64,000 nt of DNA from HGM04593 sp045657945. Its GTDB lineage: Bacteria; Bacteroidota; Bacteroidia; Bacteroidales; Bacteroidaceae. The DNA is taken from contig JAZOUB010000042.1 in assembly GCA_045657945.1 (NCBI GenBank), positions 17,046 to 81,045 on the forward strand, in the 5' to 3' direction. This document shows positions 44,362 to 52,317 of the stretch, in pieces. The notes under the pieces were generated by a model that did no database searches, was not told the origin of the DNA, and worked only from the letters and a program-made list of their open reading frames with translations. How positions within the stretch are numbered: position 1 is the first letter of the stretch; each line of letters starts with the position of its first letter. The translations under genes and the position numbers were made by a program.

Positions 44362-45126
44362 ATGAACCGGATTGTCGAAAAGACACAAGCGCTTCCCCCG
44401 ATAACACTTGCAGAGATGTCGGGTATAAAGCTCATGAACAGGACAGACACCAAGTTCATTGCCACACTCGACCAGCTACACAGGTTCCTGGCTGCCGTAC
44501 ATGGAAAATATTACATTCAGGAGATTGACGGTAAGCGCATTGCAAGTTACCACACCACATACTATGACACTGCTGACTACCAGATGTACAGCATACATCA
44601 TGCAGGCCGACAGGTAAGGGAGAAAATCCGTGTACGCACATACCTTGACAGCGACCAGACATTCTTTGAGATAAAGAACAAGAACAACCACGGCCGTACC
44701 AAGAAAAAGCGCATATCCATCATTAGGCATGACGCCATAGAGCATGAGTGCGAGAATATTATCCCCTTTATGGCAAAGCACGCATGGTACACCATTGAGG
44801 AAATTTCACCCGTCATTGAAAACTGGTTCAGTCGCATCACGCTCGTAAACTATGACAAGACCGAGAGACTCACTATTGACTTCAATCTACGTTTCCACCA
44901 CCTTAAAAGCAACGGCAAAGACCAGTTGCAACATGTCGCGATCATAGAGCTTAAGCGCGACGGCAATGTACCGTCACCAGCCCTTGACATCCTGCGCGAA
45001 GTACGCATAAAACGTTCTGGATTCAGCAAATACTGCATTGGCAGTGCACTCACAAACAGGCAACTCAAACGCAACAACTTCAAAGAGAGGTTGACAATGA
45101 TAGCAAAAATGGAATATAACCGATAA
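44362..45126 (+). CDS. VTC-domain protein (polyphosphate polymerase-like)
   Basis: 254 residues, cytosolic, matching the VTC domain (PF09359), the tunnel-fold family of the yeast vacuolar polyphosphate polymerase. Conserved landmarks: MNRTDTKF (residues 25-32) at the tunnel start, YYDTADYQMY (67-76), basic EKIRVRTY (87-94), FFEIKNK then GRTKKKR (101-117), RLTIDFNLRF (169-178), the acidic metal-site strand IIELKRD (194-200), and SKYCIG (222-227). These charged residues face the tunnel in known structures. No SPX domain or membrane segment. First gene of a five-gene operon; DUF4956 follows after 16 nt. Polymerase activity is inferred from the family. Confidence 0.85.
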   Translation: MNRIVEKTQALPPITLAEMSGIKLMNRTDTKFIATLDQLHRFLAAVHGKYYIQEIDGKRIASYHTTYYDTADYQMYSIHHAGRQVREKIRVRTYLDSDQTFFEIKNKNNHGRTKKKRISIIRHDAIEHECENIIPFMAKHAWYTIEEISPVIENWFSRITLVNYDKTERLTIDFNLRFHHLKSNGKDQLQHVAIIELKRDGNVPSPALDILREVRIKRSGFSKYCIGSALTNRQLKRNNFKERLTMIAKMEYNR

Positions 45127-45142
45127 AACAAACAACCATAAT

Positions 45143-46141
45143 ATGAAAAAGATTACAACCTTACTGCTATTTTTATTTGCAGTGCTTGCATCAACAAGCG
45201 CAAGCGCTGCTGGCACAACACAAGCCTACATGACTGAAAACGAAACCGCAGTTACCATTTCAATTGCAGACGCAACAGAAACGACTGTAGATGCTGTAAC
45301 AGCCGCAACAATCGTTGAAGCTACAACCGTGGCAACTGAGCAGATTTCAGTTCCACAAGCATCAGCTAAACAAACCAACACCGTTACAAAAAACAACAAG
45401 AAAAAGAGCAATGCCACAAATGACGAATTCGGTTTGAGCGATGACGACAATGACAGGATGGGAGTCGAGGTAAAGGAGAAAAGACAAAGCGACAAATTCA
45501 TAGACACAAACCATGTAGCAAAATTGCTATTGGCATTCTTCATCAACTTCATAGCCATCATGATTGTTGTACGCTGGCTCTATTACCCCAAATGCAAGCG
45601 CGGAGAGTTCTTCTTCACCTACATCCTCATTGCCATAAGCACCTTCATGCTCATATATGTGCTGGGCGATGTAAAGCTCAAGGCCGGTATTGCATTGGGA
45701 CTCTTTGCCATGTTCAGTATAATACGCTACCGCACAGAGCAGATTGCAATCAGGGAGATGACATACCTCTTCATCATCATCGCACTAAGCGCAATCAACG
45801 GACTGACAATCAGCGAACTTAGCATTGGCGAGGTCATAATCATCAACATCCTTTTCATTGCCACCACTTGGCTGTGCGAAACAAAATTGCTCATCAGCCA
45901 TTACTCGTACAAGGTTATCAAGTATGACAACATCAACCTTATCACCCCAGACAAGCGCGATGAGCTCATAGCCGACCTCGAGAAACGCACCGGACTGAAA
46001 ATCATCAAGGTCGAAGTTGGCGCCATTGATTTTCTCAAAGATGCAGCAATTGTAAAGATGTACTACAAGAGCAACGAAGCAAACAATTCAGTAGATACAA
46101 CCCTTAAAACTCCAACAGATGAATACAAACTTAAAGAATAA
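45143..46141 (+). CDS. DUF4956 membrane protein
   Basis: 332 residues. The N-terminus looks like a signal peptide or first helix (residues 1-23), followed by a Thr/Ala/Val-rich then Lys/Asn/Asp-rich exported segment of about 100 residues, unusually long for this family. The membrane core has about five segments (126-147, 157-176, 181-195, 206-222, 229-246) including the family signature GIALGLFAMFSIIRYRTEQI. The C-terminal 80 residues are soluble with IADLEKRTGLKIIKVEVGAIDFLKDAA. DUF4956 has no established biochemical role. In other bacteria it occurs beside VTC-domain genes, as here. Confidence 0.85.
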   Translation: MKKITTLLLFLFAVLASTSASAAGTTQAYMTENETAVTISIADATETTVDAVTAATIVEATTVATEQISVPQASAKQTNTVTKNNKKKSNATNDEFGLSDDDNDRMGVEVKEKRQSDKFIDTNHVAKLLLAFFINFIAIMIVVRWLYYPKCKRGEFFFTYILIAISTFMLIYVLGDVKLKAGIALGLFAMFSIIRYRTEQIAIREMTYLFIIIALSAINGLTISELSIGEVIIINILFIATTWLCETKLLISHYSYKVIKYDNINLITPDKRDELIADLEKRTGLKIIKVEVGAIDFLKDAAIVKMYYKSNEANNSVDTTLKTPTDEYKLKE

Positions 46142-46961
46142 TAGCATGATTGCGTTGCTCATTGCAATGTTCATGATAGCCCCGCTATGCAATGCCAACG
46201 CACAGTCTGTCGATGACGAGTTCGGTGTGTGGACAACCTTTGAGGCATCAAAGAAAATCAACAAGAAGTTCAAGGTTGTCGGCGACATAGAGTTCCGCAC
46301 ATACGATTTTGTAAGCAATGTTGAACGCGTCGCCATTGGCGTAAAGCTTGAGTACAAGATTCTCAAATGGTTGAAATCAAATGTCGGATATCAGTTCCAT
46401 TACAAGCACAACCCCGAAGAGACAAGTATCAAGGACGAGGTATGGGACGAAGAAGGCAATGTTTTCAACGAGTACAACATAGACAACGACTATTGGGTAA
46501 TACGTAACCGCGTCTATGCCACCATCAGCGGCGAGTACAAGGTCGGCCGCTTTGAGTTCGGACTCCGCGAACGTCTGCAGTACACACACACCGGCTCTGC
46601 AACCACCGACGAGACAAAGTACAGATATGACCTTGGTGATGACCCCCTGTTCACCACCGAAGATAATTCCTGGGTTACAACCACAGAGCCCGAGTTCAAG
46701 GATGCAAAGCACAACCTCACCTTGCGTTCACGCGTGAATGTAAAGTACGACATCCCCAACTGCAAGGTAAATCCATTCGCATCTGTAGAACTTTATACCC
46801 GCCTCGACGAGTGGAAAGGTTATGACAAGCTCCGCTACCGCCTTGGCGCAAGCTACAAGATAAACAAGGACAACTCAATATCTCTGTATTATCTCTTTGA
46901 GGATGTCAATGGCGGGGCAAACGGACACGCTATCGGCGTTGAGTACTCAATAGACCTTTAA
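46119..46961 (+). CDS. DUF2490 outer-membrane protein
   Basis: 280 residues with a signal peptide ending NANAQ and about 14 amphipathic strands rich in Tyr, Trp and Arg (for example YRLGASYKINKDNSISLYYLF). It matches the DUF2490 layout, expected to be a small beta-barrel. I kept the start at 46119, which overlaps DUF4956 by 23 nt and supplies a basic n-region. An ATG at 46146, just after the DUF4956 stop, is the alternative. Function unknown; coupling suggests it extends the VTC/DUF4956 module to the outer membrane. Confidence 0.75.
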   Translation: MNTNLKNNSMIALLIAMFMIAPLCNANAQSVDDEFGVWTTFEASKKINKKFKVVGDIEFRTYDFVSNVERVAIGVKLEYKILKWLKSNVGYQFHYKHNPEETSIKDEVWDEEGNVFNEYNIDNDYWVIRNRVYATISGEYKVGRFEFGLRERLQYTHTGSATTDETKYRYDLGDDPLFTTEDNSWVTTTEPEFKDAKHNLTLRSRVNVKYDIPNCKVNPFASVELYTRLDEWKGYDKLRYRLGASYKINKDNSISLYYLFEDVNGGANGHAIGVEYSIDL

Positions 46962-46972
46962 TAATTAAGACT

Positions 46973-47431
46973 ATGAAAAAACTACTGTTCATTATATCAG
47001 TCATGGCCATAGCCACTACCGCTACTGCACAGCACATTGCAGTGGAAAAGGAAGCCGGTGACCTCTTTACCATGGAACTTAGCGAACTGAAGCAGATAAC
47101 CTTCAACGGCACAACCGTGAACATTGAAGACAACGCAGGTGCAATATACAGTGCCACAATGGGCGACATCAAACGCATATACTTTGACGACATGTCATCA
47201 ATTGCCGACATAAACGCACAGGGCGGCAACCTTGTCGAGTACCTGTCACATGACGATATTGCCATCAACAGCGAAGCCGGTTCAATGGTTACCGTGTACA
47301 GCCTCACCGGCGCACAACTACTCACCAGGCGCATAGACACACAAGGCGAGGCAGTAAGCATTACCGGCCTGCCACAGGGCATATACATTGTGAAAGTAAA
47401 CGGACGTACAACCAAAATAATCAAAAGATGA
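46973..47431 (+). CDS. Small exported protein with C-terminal T9SS type A-like sorting domain
   Basis: 152 residues. Signal peptide MKKLLFIISVMAIATTATAQ. The mature half carries short beta-hairpins ending in KQITF and IKRIYF, a pattern common near the N-termini of Prevotella/Bacteroides exported proteins. The last 70 residues look like a Por-secretion (T9SS type A) domain: MVTVYSLTGAQLLTRRI, then SITGLPQGIYIVKVNGRTTKIIKR. Such tails direct cargo through the type IX system, but here there is almost no cargo. The stop codon overlaps the next start by 4 nt (ATGA), implying coupled translation. Confidence 0.72.
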   Translation: MKKLLFIISVMAIATTATAQHIAVEKEAGDLFTMELSELKQITFNGTTVNIEDNAGAIYSATMGDIKRIYFDDMSSIADINAQGGNLVEYLSHDDIAINSEAGSMVTVYSLTGAQLLTRRIDTQGEAVSITGLPQGIYIVKVNGRTTKIIKR

Positions 47432-49098
47432 AAAAGGCACTATTATTTATTGGGGTGCTTGCAGCATCTTTCACGCAGGCACAAGTGTTGTATGTAAACA
47501 ACAGCAACGGCACATACCAGGCCATTGACACCCAAAAAGCAGGCGATATCACATTCGAGGAAAGCGAGCAAGTCATATACATTGAGCTTGGAGACCGCAT
47601 GTGGAGCCAGTTCGCCACAAGCAAGATAACAAACATTGCCCCCACATCGAACAGCGGCACAGAGCTTATCCCCAACACCAACCCCACTGTGGCTTTTGAT
47701 GCAGCCGACAAGGACAACTTCAACGAGATTACCCAACCGATACCCACCGATGAACTCACCGACGAGTATGGCGACTACGTTGAAAACTACTCCACCTCGC
47801 GCATCATCACCATCACATTCAGCGAGGGCAGTGTAAAGACATCTTCTTTGCCAACCGGTGTTACAGCCACCATCAATGGCGGCCACATCGTCATCAACTC
47901 CACAATTGGCAAAATCGGTTACCAGCTCAAGGGCACATGCAGCAACGGTTCGTTCAAGATATACAGCGAAAAGAAATTCCGCTTGCTGTTCGGCGGCCTA
48001 ACCCTCACCAACCCCACTGGTCCTGCCATCAACATACAGAGCGGCAAGACCGTCTATGCATCAATCGTAAACGGCACAACCAACACCCTTTGCGACGGTG
48101 CAACATACAGCGCCCCTGTCATTGGCAGCAATGGCGAAGAGGAGGACCAGAAGGGCACACTCTTCAGCGAAGGACAGCTCATCTTCGACGGCTACACCAA
48201 CGGCACAGGCACGCTCAATGTAACAAGCTATGGCGGCCACGCAATAAGCAGCGACGACTACATCATGGTACGCGGTGGTAACATCAACATTCTCTCTGCA
48301 GCCAAGGACGGGTTCCGCACCAAGGAGAAGTTCATCATCGGCCGCGCCGAGGCCTACTCGCCCACCATCACCATCAATGCCACAAGCAACGGCATTGAGT
48401 GTACCGAGGGCACTCTCACCATCGAGGCAGGCAAACTCGATATCACAGCGGGCGGCGAGGCCATCAAGGTGGAGTATGAAGAGACTGTACCCGACCCTGC
48501 CGTAATCCCCGACGCATATATTAAAGGAGGTTACCTCAAGCTCACCACTACCGGCGAAAAGAGCTCGGCAATACAGACCACACGCAACTACACACAGAGC
48601 GGCGGTGTCATTGAAGCAACGGTCAACGGCAATGGTTCAAAAATTATCAACTGCGACGGCGACGCCACTTTCAGTGGCGGCAAACTCACAGGCTTTGCTA
48701 ACGGCACAGTTTCAAGCGACGAGACATCGGCAGGTGGCATAAAGTGTGCCGGCAATATCACAATATCAAACAGCAAGGTCGCCATCGACTGCAAGGGCAA
48801 GGGAGCAAAGGCCATCAACTGCGACAATTATGTCACTGTCAACAGCGGCGAGGTAACCATGATTGCAGCAGCCGAGGACTACACCGAGATTGAGGACGAC
48901 AAGAAGAGCCGCGCAATCCAGGCCAACTGTTTCACCATCAACGACGGCGTTGTCGTTGCCAAGGCCTATGACTATGCAATTTCATCAGGAATCGCCATCA
49001 ACGTCAACGGCGGCATTGTCAATGCAATAAGCACAAACAGCATTGCATTTGAAATTGGCGTCACCCAAACCGACGGTTGGGTCTTGACAAAGGATTAA
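47428..49098 (+). CDS. Cthe_2159-like carbohydrate-binding beta-helix protein
   Basis: 556 residues with a signal peptide ending SFTQAQ. The N-terminal 40 mature residues resemble the beta-hairpin of the preceding gene (AGDITFEESEQVIYIE). From about residue 130 a right-handed parallel beta-helix follows, with repeated short rungs such as GGHIVINS, GPAINIQSG, GGNINILSAAKDGFRTKEK, SNGIECTEGTLTIEAGKLDITAGGEAI and GVVVAKAYDYAISSG. This fits the DUF4353/Cthe_2159 family, whose founder binds acidic polysaccharide. Asp/Glu at rung turns could bind calcium. No T9SS tail is visible on this protein. Likely surface or periplasmic; substrate unknown. Last gene of the VTC module. Confidence 0.78.
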   Translation: MKKALLFIGVLAASFTQAQVLYVNNSNGTYQAIDTQKAGDITFEESEQVIYIELGDRMWSQFATSKITNIAPTSNSGTELIPNTNPTVAFDAADKDNFNEITQPIPTDELTDEYGDYVENYSTSRIITITFSEGSVKTSSLPTGVTATINGGHIVINSTIGKIGYQLKGTCSNGSFKIYSEKKFRLLFGGLTLTNPTGPAINIQSGKTVYASIVNGTTNTLCDGATYSAPVIGSNGEEEDQKGTLFSEGQLIFDGYTNGTGTLNVTSYGGHAISSDDYIMVRGGNINILSAAKDGFRTKEKFIIGRAEAYSPTITINATSNGIECTEGTLTIEAGKLDITAGGEAIKVEYEETVPDPAVIPDAYIKGGYLKLTTTGEKSSAIQTTRNYTQSGGVIEATVNGNGSKIINCDGDATFSGGKLTGFANGTVSSDETSAGGIKCAGNITISNSKVAIDCKGKGAKAINCDNYVTVNSGEVTMIAAAEDYTEIEDDKKSRAIQANCFTINDGVVVAKAYDYAISSGIAINVNGGIVNAISTNSIAFEIGVTQTDGWVLTKD

Positions 49099-49111
49099 GG
49101 ATAGAAACTAC

Positions 49112-49145
49112 ACAGAACAGGACCATCATGATGGTCCTGTTCTGT
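49112..49145. terminator. Perfect 34-nt palindrome terminator (module end / trmO)
   Basis: The halves 49112-49128 and 49129-49145 are exact reverse complements, followed by TTTT on the plus strand. It lies between convergent genes and may serve both. Confidence 0.75.
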
Positions 49146-49146
49146 T

Positions 49147-49836
49147 TTATAATGCAGGTTTAGCAACCTCAACAACCTCCAATACCCCGACATAAGTAAC
49201 CCTGAACCTTACATCATAGCCGGCAAAAGGCATACCATATACCCTCTCCGGGTCGTTATGATACTGCGGACGGGGATCAAGCTCAAGCAACTTGCAAAGA
49301 GCAACAAAATTCTCTTCACTAAAAAAAGCGCGGAATTCATCGGGGAAAACAACCTCTACCTTCCTCCACTTATTTTCATCGACAAAACCGCTACGCACGC
49401 CAACATGCGAATCGGCATACTCCACGTATGGCTTTATATCATAGATTGGAGTACCATCGACCAAGTCGGCACCGGCAACAAGAAGCGAAATACCATCGCC
49501 CCCCTCTTCTACACCAAGCAGGCGAACCGACGAAAGTCCAAGAGCATTGGGACGGAACGGTGAACGGGTGGCAAACACGCCCATATACTCATTGCCACCA
49601 AGCAACGGTGGGCGCACTAGTGGCGACCACTCCCCCTCCTTCTTGCCATTGAGCGAGAACTCCCAGATGAGCCACAAATAATCGAACCCCTCGATGCCAC
49701 GCAAGGCATCGGCGTTAGAGTATTCGGGTTCAAGAACAACACGCCCCACAAGTTCCGGCACCAGACCGCTCTGCCGTGGCACACCGAACTTCGAGGACAA
49801 TGCCGAACGGTAATATGCTATTGGTCGAATATTCAT
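49147..49836 (-). CDS. trmO: tRNA (N6-threonylcarbamoyladenosine-37) methyltransferase, TrmO/TsaA family
   Basis: SAM-dependent enzyme that methylates t6A37 of certain tRNAs, with a distinctive small beta-barrel fold. 229 residues. Signatures: FDYLWLIWEFSLN, ATRSPFRPNALGLSSVRLL (SAM-binding and dimer region) and LVDGTPIYDIKPYVEYAD. The C-terminal 80 residues, with DPRPQYHNDPERVYGMPFAGYDVRFR, match the TrmO C-terminal domain. A -7 box lies 19 nt upstream. Confidence 0.92.
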   Translation of the reverse strand: MNIRPIAYYRSALSSKFGVPRQSGLVPELVGRVVLEPEYSNADALRGIEGFDYLWLIWEFSLNGKKEGEWSPLVRPPLLGGNEYMGVFATRSPFRPNALGLSSVRLLGVEEGGDGISLLVAGADLVDGTPIYDIKPYVEYADSHVGVRSGFVDENKWRKVEVVFPDEFRAFFSEENFVALCKLLELDPRPQYHNDPERVYGMPFAGYDVRFRVTYVGVLEVVEVAKPAL

Positions 49837-49854
49837 CGGTATATCATTTTAGCG

Positions 49855-49862
49855 CGAAGATA
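49855..49862 (-). promoter_or_regulatory. -7 promoter box for trmO
   Basis: TATCTTCG on the minus strand, 19 nt upstream of the start codon. Confidence 0.4.
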
Positions 49863-49901
49863 ATAAAGCCATGGGGTTCAATTAACATTTTAAGACTCAA
49901 A

Positions 49902-49933
49902 TTTGCACTTTCAGATATTTTTTCTTTTTTTTG
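49902..49933 (+). promoter_or_regulatory. Probable promoter of the nan operon
   Basis: TTTG (49902-49905) and TTTTTTTG (49926-49933, one mismatch in the TA of the -7 box) are separated by 20 nt. The leader of about 60 nt contains a GTGCACGCATGCGCAT segment with palindromic character (about 49947-49962) that could be an operator. Confidence 0.4.
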
Positions 49934-49998
49934 TAGATTAGTAACAGTGCACGCATGCGCATGAAGCGAAAAGTATTAACACATAACCAAATAGAATT

Positions 49999-50916
49999 AT
50001 GGAAAAGATTATCGGCTTGATTGATGCTCCGTTCACCCCATTTTATGAGAACGGCGAAGTTAATTACGAACCAATCCCGGCATATGCCCAAATGCTTGCC
50101 AAGAACGGCATGAAGGGTGTATTCATCAACGGTTCATCGGGCGAAGGCTACATGCTCACCGAGGAGGAGCGCATCAAGCTCACTGAGGCATGGGTTGCAG
50201 CAGCCCCCGAGGGTTTCAAAATTATTGTTCACGTTGGAAGCACATGCGTAAAATCGAGCCGCAGAATGGCAGAACATGCACAGAAGATGGGCGTGTTCGG
50301 CATTGGCGCCATGGCACCTCCATTTCCCAAGGTAGGCCGCGTTGAGGAACTCGTAAAATATTGCGAGGAGATTGCATCGGCAGCACCCGAATTGCCGTTC
50401 TACTTCTACCACATCCCTGCTTTCAACGGCGCATTCCTTCCAATGGTGAAGTTCCTTGAGGCTGTTGACGGACGCATCCCCAACTTCGCAGGTATAAAAT
50501 ATACATTCGAGAGCCTTTACGAGTATAACCAGTGCCGTCTCTACAAGAACGGAAAGTTCGATATGCTCCACGGCCAGGACGAAACCATCCTCCCCTGCCT
50601 TGCCATGGGCGGTGCACAGGGCGGTATCGGCGGCACAACCAACTACAACGGTTGCAACCTTGCCGGCATCATCGACGCATGGAACGCCGGTGACCTTGAG
50701 AAGGCACGCGAGCTGCAGAACTTCTCACAGGAGGTAATCAATGTAATATGCCACTACCGCGGCAACATTGTCGGCGGCAAGCGCATCATGAAACTCATTG
50801 GCCTTGACCTTGGAAAGAACCGCACACCGTTCCAGAACATGACCGACGAAGAGGAGGCAGCAATGCGCAAGGAGCTTGAGGCAATCAATTTCTTTGAGCG
50901 TTGCAATAAATTCTAA
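49999..50916 (+). CDS. nanA: N-acetylneuraminate lyase
   Basis: Aldolase splitting N-acetylneuraminate into pyruvate and N-acetylmannosamine; cytosolic TIM barrel of the DHDPS family. 305 residues. The carboxylate-binding loop GSSGEG is at 45-50, the catalytic tyrosine Y137 in FYFYHIP, and the Schiff-base lysine K167 in FAGIKYTF. First gene of the nan cluster. In B. fragilis the same gene is called nanL. An unusual 144-bp palindromic insert separates it from nanE. Confidence 0.95.
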   Translation: MEKIIGLIDAPFTPFYENGEVNYEPIPAYAQMLAKNGMKGVFINGSSGEGYMLTEEERIKLTEAWVAAAPEGFKIIVHVGSTCVKSSRRMAEHAQKMGVFGIGAMAPPFPKVGRVEELVKYCEEIASAAPELPFYFYHIPAFNGAFLPMVKFLEAVDGRIPNFAGIKYTFESLYEYNQCRLYKNGKFDMLHGQDETILPCLAMGGAQGGIGGTTNYNGCNLAGIIDAWNAGDLEKARELQNFSQEVINVICHYRGNIVGGKRIMKLIGLDLGKNRTPFQNMTDEEEAAMRKELEAINFFERCNKF

Positions 50917-50950
50917 TAATAAATAAGAAAAGGGTCCCCGCCCATACATT

Positions 50951-51094
50951 GTCATGCTGAGCAAAGCAAAGCATCTCTGTTTAGTATAGTTTTGAGATTC
51001 AATGCCTTTGGCGATGTTGCTGATGCTCGTTGTGAAATTGAACAAGTTTTATTTCACTCGCCCAATCGCAACATTCACTACCGTTCAGAATGAC
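50951..51094. repeat. MITE-like palindromic element between nanA and nanE
   Basis: The 12-nt ends GTCATGCTGAGC (50951-50962) and GTTCAGAATGAC (51083-51094) are near-inverted repeats. The interior has two nested inverted repeats: CATCTC near 50972 with GAGAT near 50994, and GATGTTGC near 51013 with GCAACAT near 51067, the latter enclosing GTGAAAT/ATTTCAC. The left arm continues as GTCATGCTGAGCAAAGCAAAGCAT, reminiscent of dispersed GTCATTCTGAGCG-type intergenic repeats in many genomes. No other full copy was seen in this window. Confidence 0.5.
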
Positions 51095-51119
51095 ACCTAA
51101 ATATAACAAACCACTAACT

Positions 51120-52301
51120 ATGAATTGGAATGAATATTTGAACGGCTGGTCGCAAAAGTACCGCGACGACCTTGTAAACGATATTATGCCTTTTTGGCTA
51201 AAGAATGGACTCGACCGCGTGAACGGCGGCGTATATACCTGTGTTGACCGCGATGGTTCACTCATAGACACCACAAAATCGGTGTGGTTCCAGGGCCGTT
51301 TTGCCTTTGTATGCAGCTTTGCATACAACACAATAGAGAAGAACCCCGAGTGGCTCGCAGCAGCAAAGAACACAATCGATTTCATTGAGGCACACTGCTT
51401 CGACACCGACGGCCGCATGTACTTTGAGGTGATGGCCGACGGCACACCGCTGCGCAAGCGTCGCTATGTATTCTCGGAGAGCTTTGCAGCCATTGCCATG
51501 GCCGAGTATGCCAAGGCAAGTGGCGACATGACATACGCACAGAAGGCTCTTGACCTGTTCAAGGACATACGCAAGTTCGTAGCCACACCGGGCTACATGG
51601 AGCCCAAATACCTGCCATCGTTGCAGGCCAAGGGTCACTCGCTTGTAATGATTCTCATCAACACGGCATCACGCATACGCAATGTAATAAGCGACCCTGT
51701 ACTCGACCAGCAGATCAACGAGTCAATCGCATCGCTCAAGGACTTCATGAAACCCGAGTTCAAGGCTTTGCTCGAGACGGTGGGCACAAACGGCGAGTTC
51801 ATCGACACTATCAACGGCCGCCTCATCAACCCCGGTCACTGCATTGAGACAGCATGGTTCCTGCTCGAGGAGGCAAAGCACCGCGGTTGGGACAAGGAAC
51901 TCACAGCACAGGCATTGCAGATTCTCGACTGGTCTTGGGAATGGGGCTGGGACAAGCAGTATGGCGGCATCATCAACTTCCGCGACTGCAAGAACCTGCC
52001 ACCACAGGACTACTCACAGGACATGAAGTTCTGGTGGCCACAGACCGAGGCAATCATCGCCACCCTCTATGCCTATGAGGCAACCGGTGACGACAAATAC
52101 CTCATCTGGCACAAGCAGATAAGCGAGTGGACATACGCCCACTTCCCCGACAGCGAGTGTGGCGAGTGGTATGGCTACCTGCACCGCGACGGCACCGTAG
52201 CACAGCCTGCCAAGGGTAACATATTCAAAGGTCCGTTCCACATTCCACGCATGATGATAAAGTCATTCGAATTGTGCAACATACTCACAAACGAGAAATA
52301 A
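51120..52301 (+). CDS. nanE: N-acylglucosamine 2-epimerase (AGE family)
   Basis: Converts N-acetylmannosamine to N-acetylglucosamine, the step after the lyase in the Bacteroides nan pathway. It is an (alpha/alpha)6-barrel enzyme related to the renin-binding protein, not the TIM-barrel NanE of E. coli. 393 residues from the ATG at 51120; an earlier start at 51090 lies inside the palindromic element. Landmarks: GGVYTCVDRDGS, KSVWFQGRFAFVCSFA, RRYVFSESFAAIAMAEYA, NPGHCIETAWFLLEEA, FWWPQTEAIIATLYAYE and KGNIFKGPFHIPRMM, including the conserved histidines. Confidence 0.93.
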   Translation: MNWNEYLNGWSQKYRDDLVNDIMPFWLKNGLDRVNGGVYTCVDRDGSLIDTTKSVWFQGRFAFVCSFAYNTIEKNPEWLAAAKNTIDFIEAHCFDTDGRMYFEVMADGTPLRKRRYVFSESFAAIAMAEYAKASGDMTYAQKALDLFKDIRKFVATPGYMEPKYLPSLQAKGHSLVMILINTASRIRNVISDPVLDQQINESIASLKDFMKPEFKALLETVGTNGEFIDTINGRLINPGHCIETAWFLLEEAKHRGWDKELTAQALQILDWSWEWGWDKQYGGIINFRDCKNLPPQDYSQDMKFWWPQTEAIIATLYAYEATGDDKYLIWHKQISEWTYAHFPDSECGEWYGYLHRDGTVAQPAKGNIFKGPFHIPRMMIKSFELCNILTNEK

Positions 52302-52317
52302 CATACCTGCAAATTTC

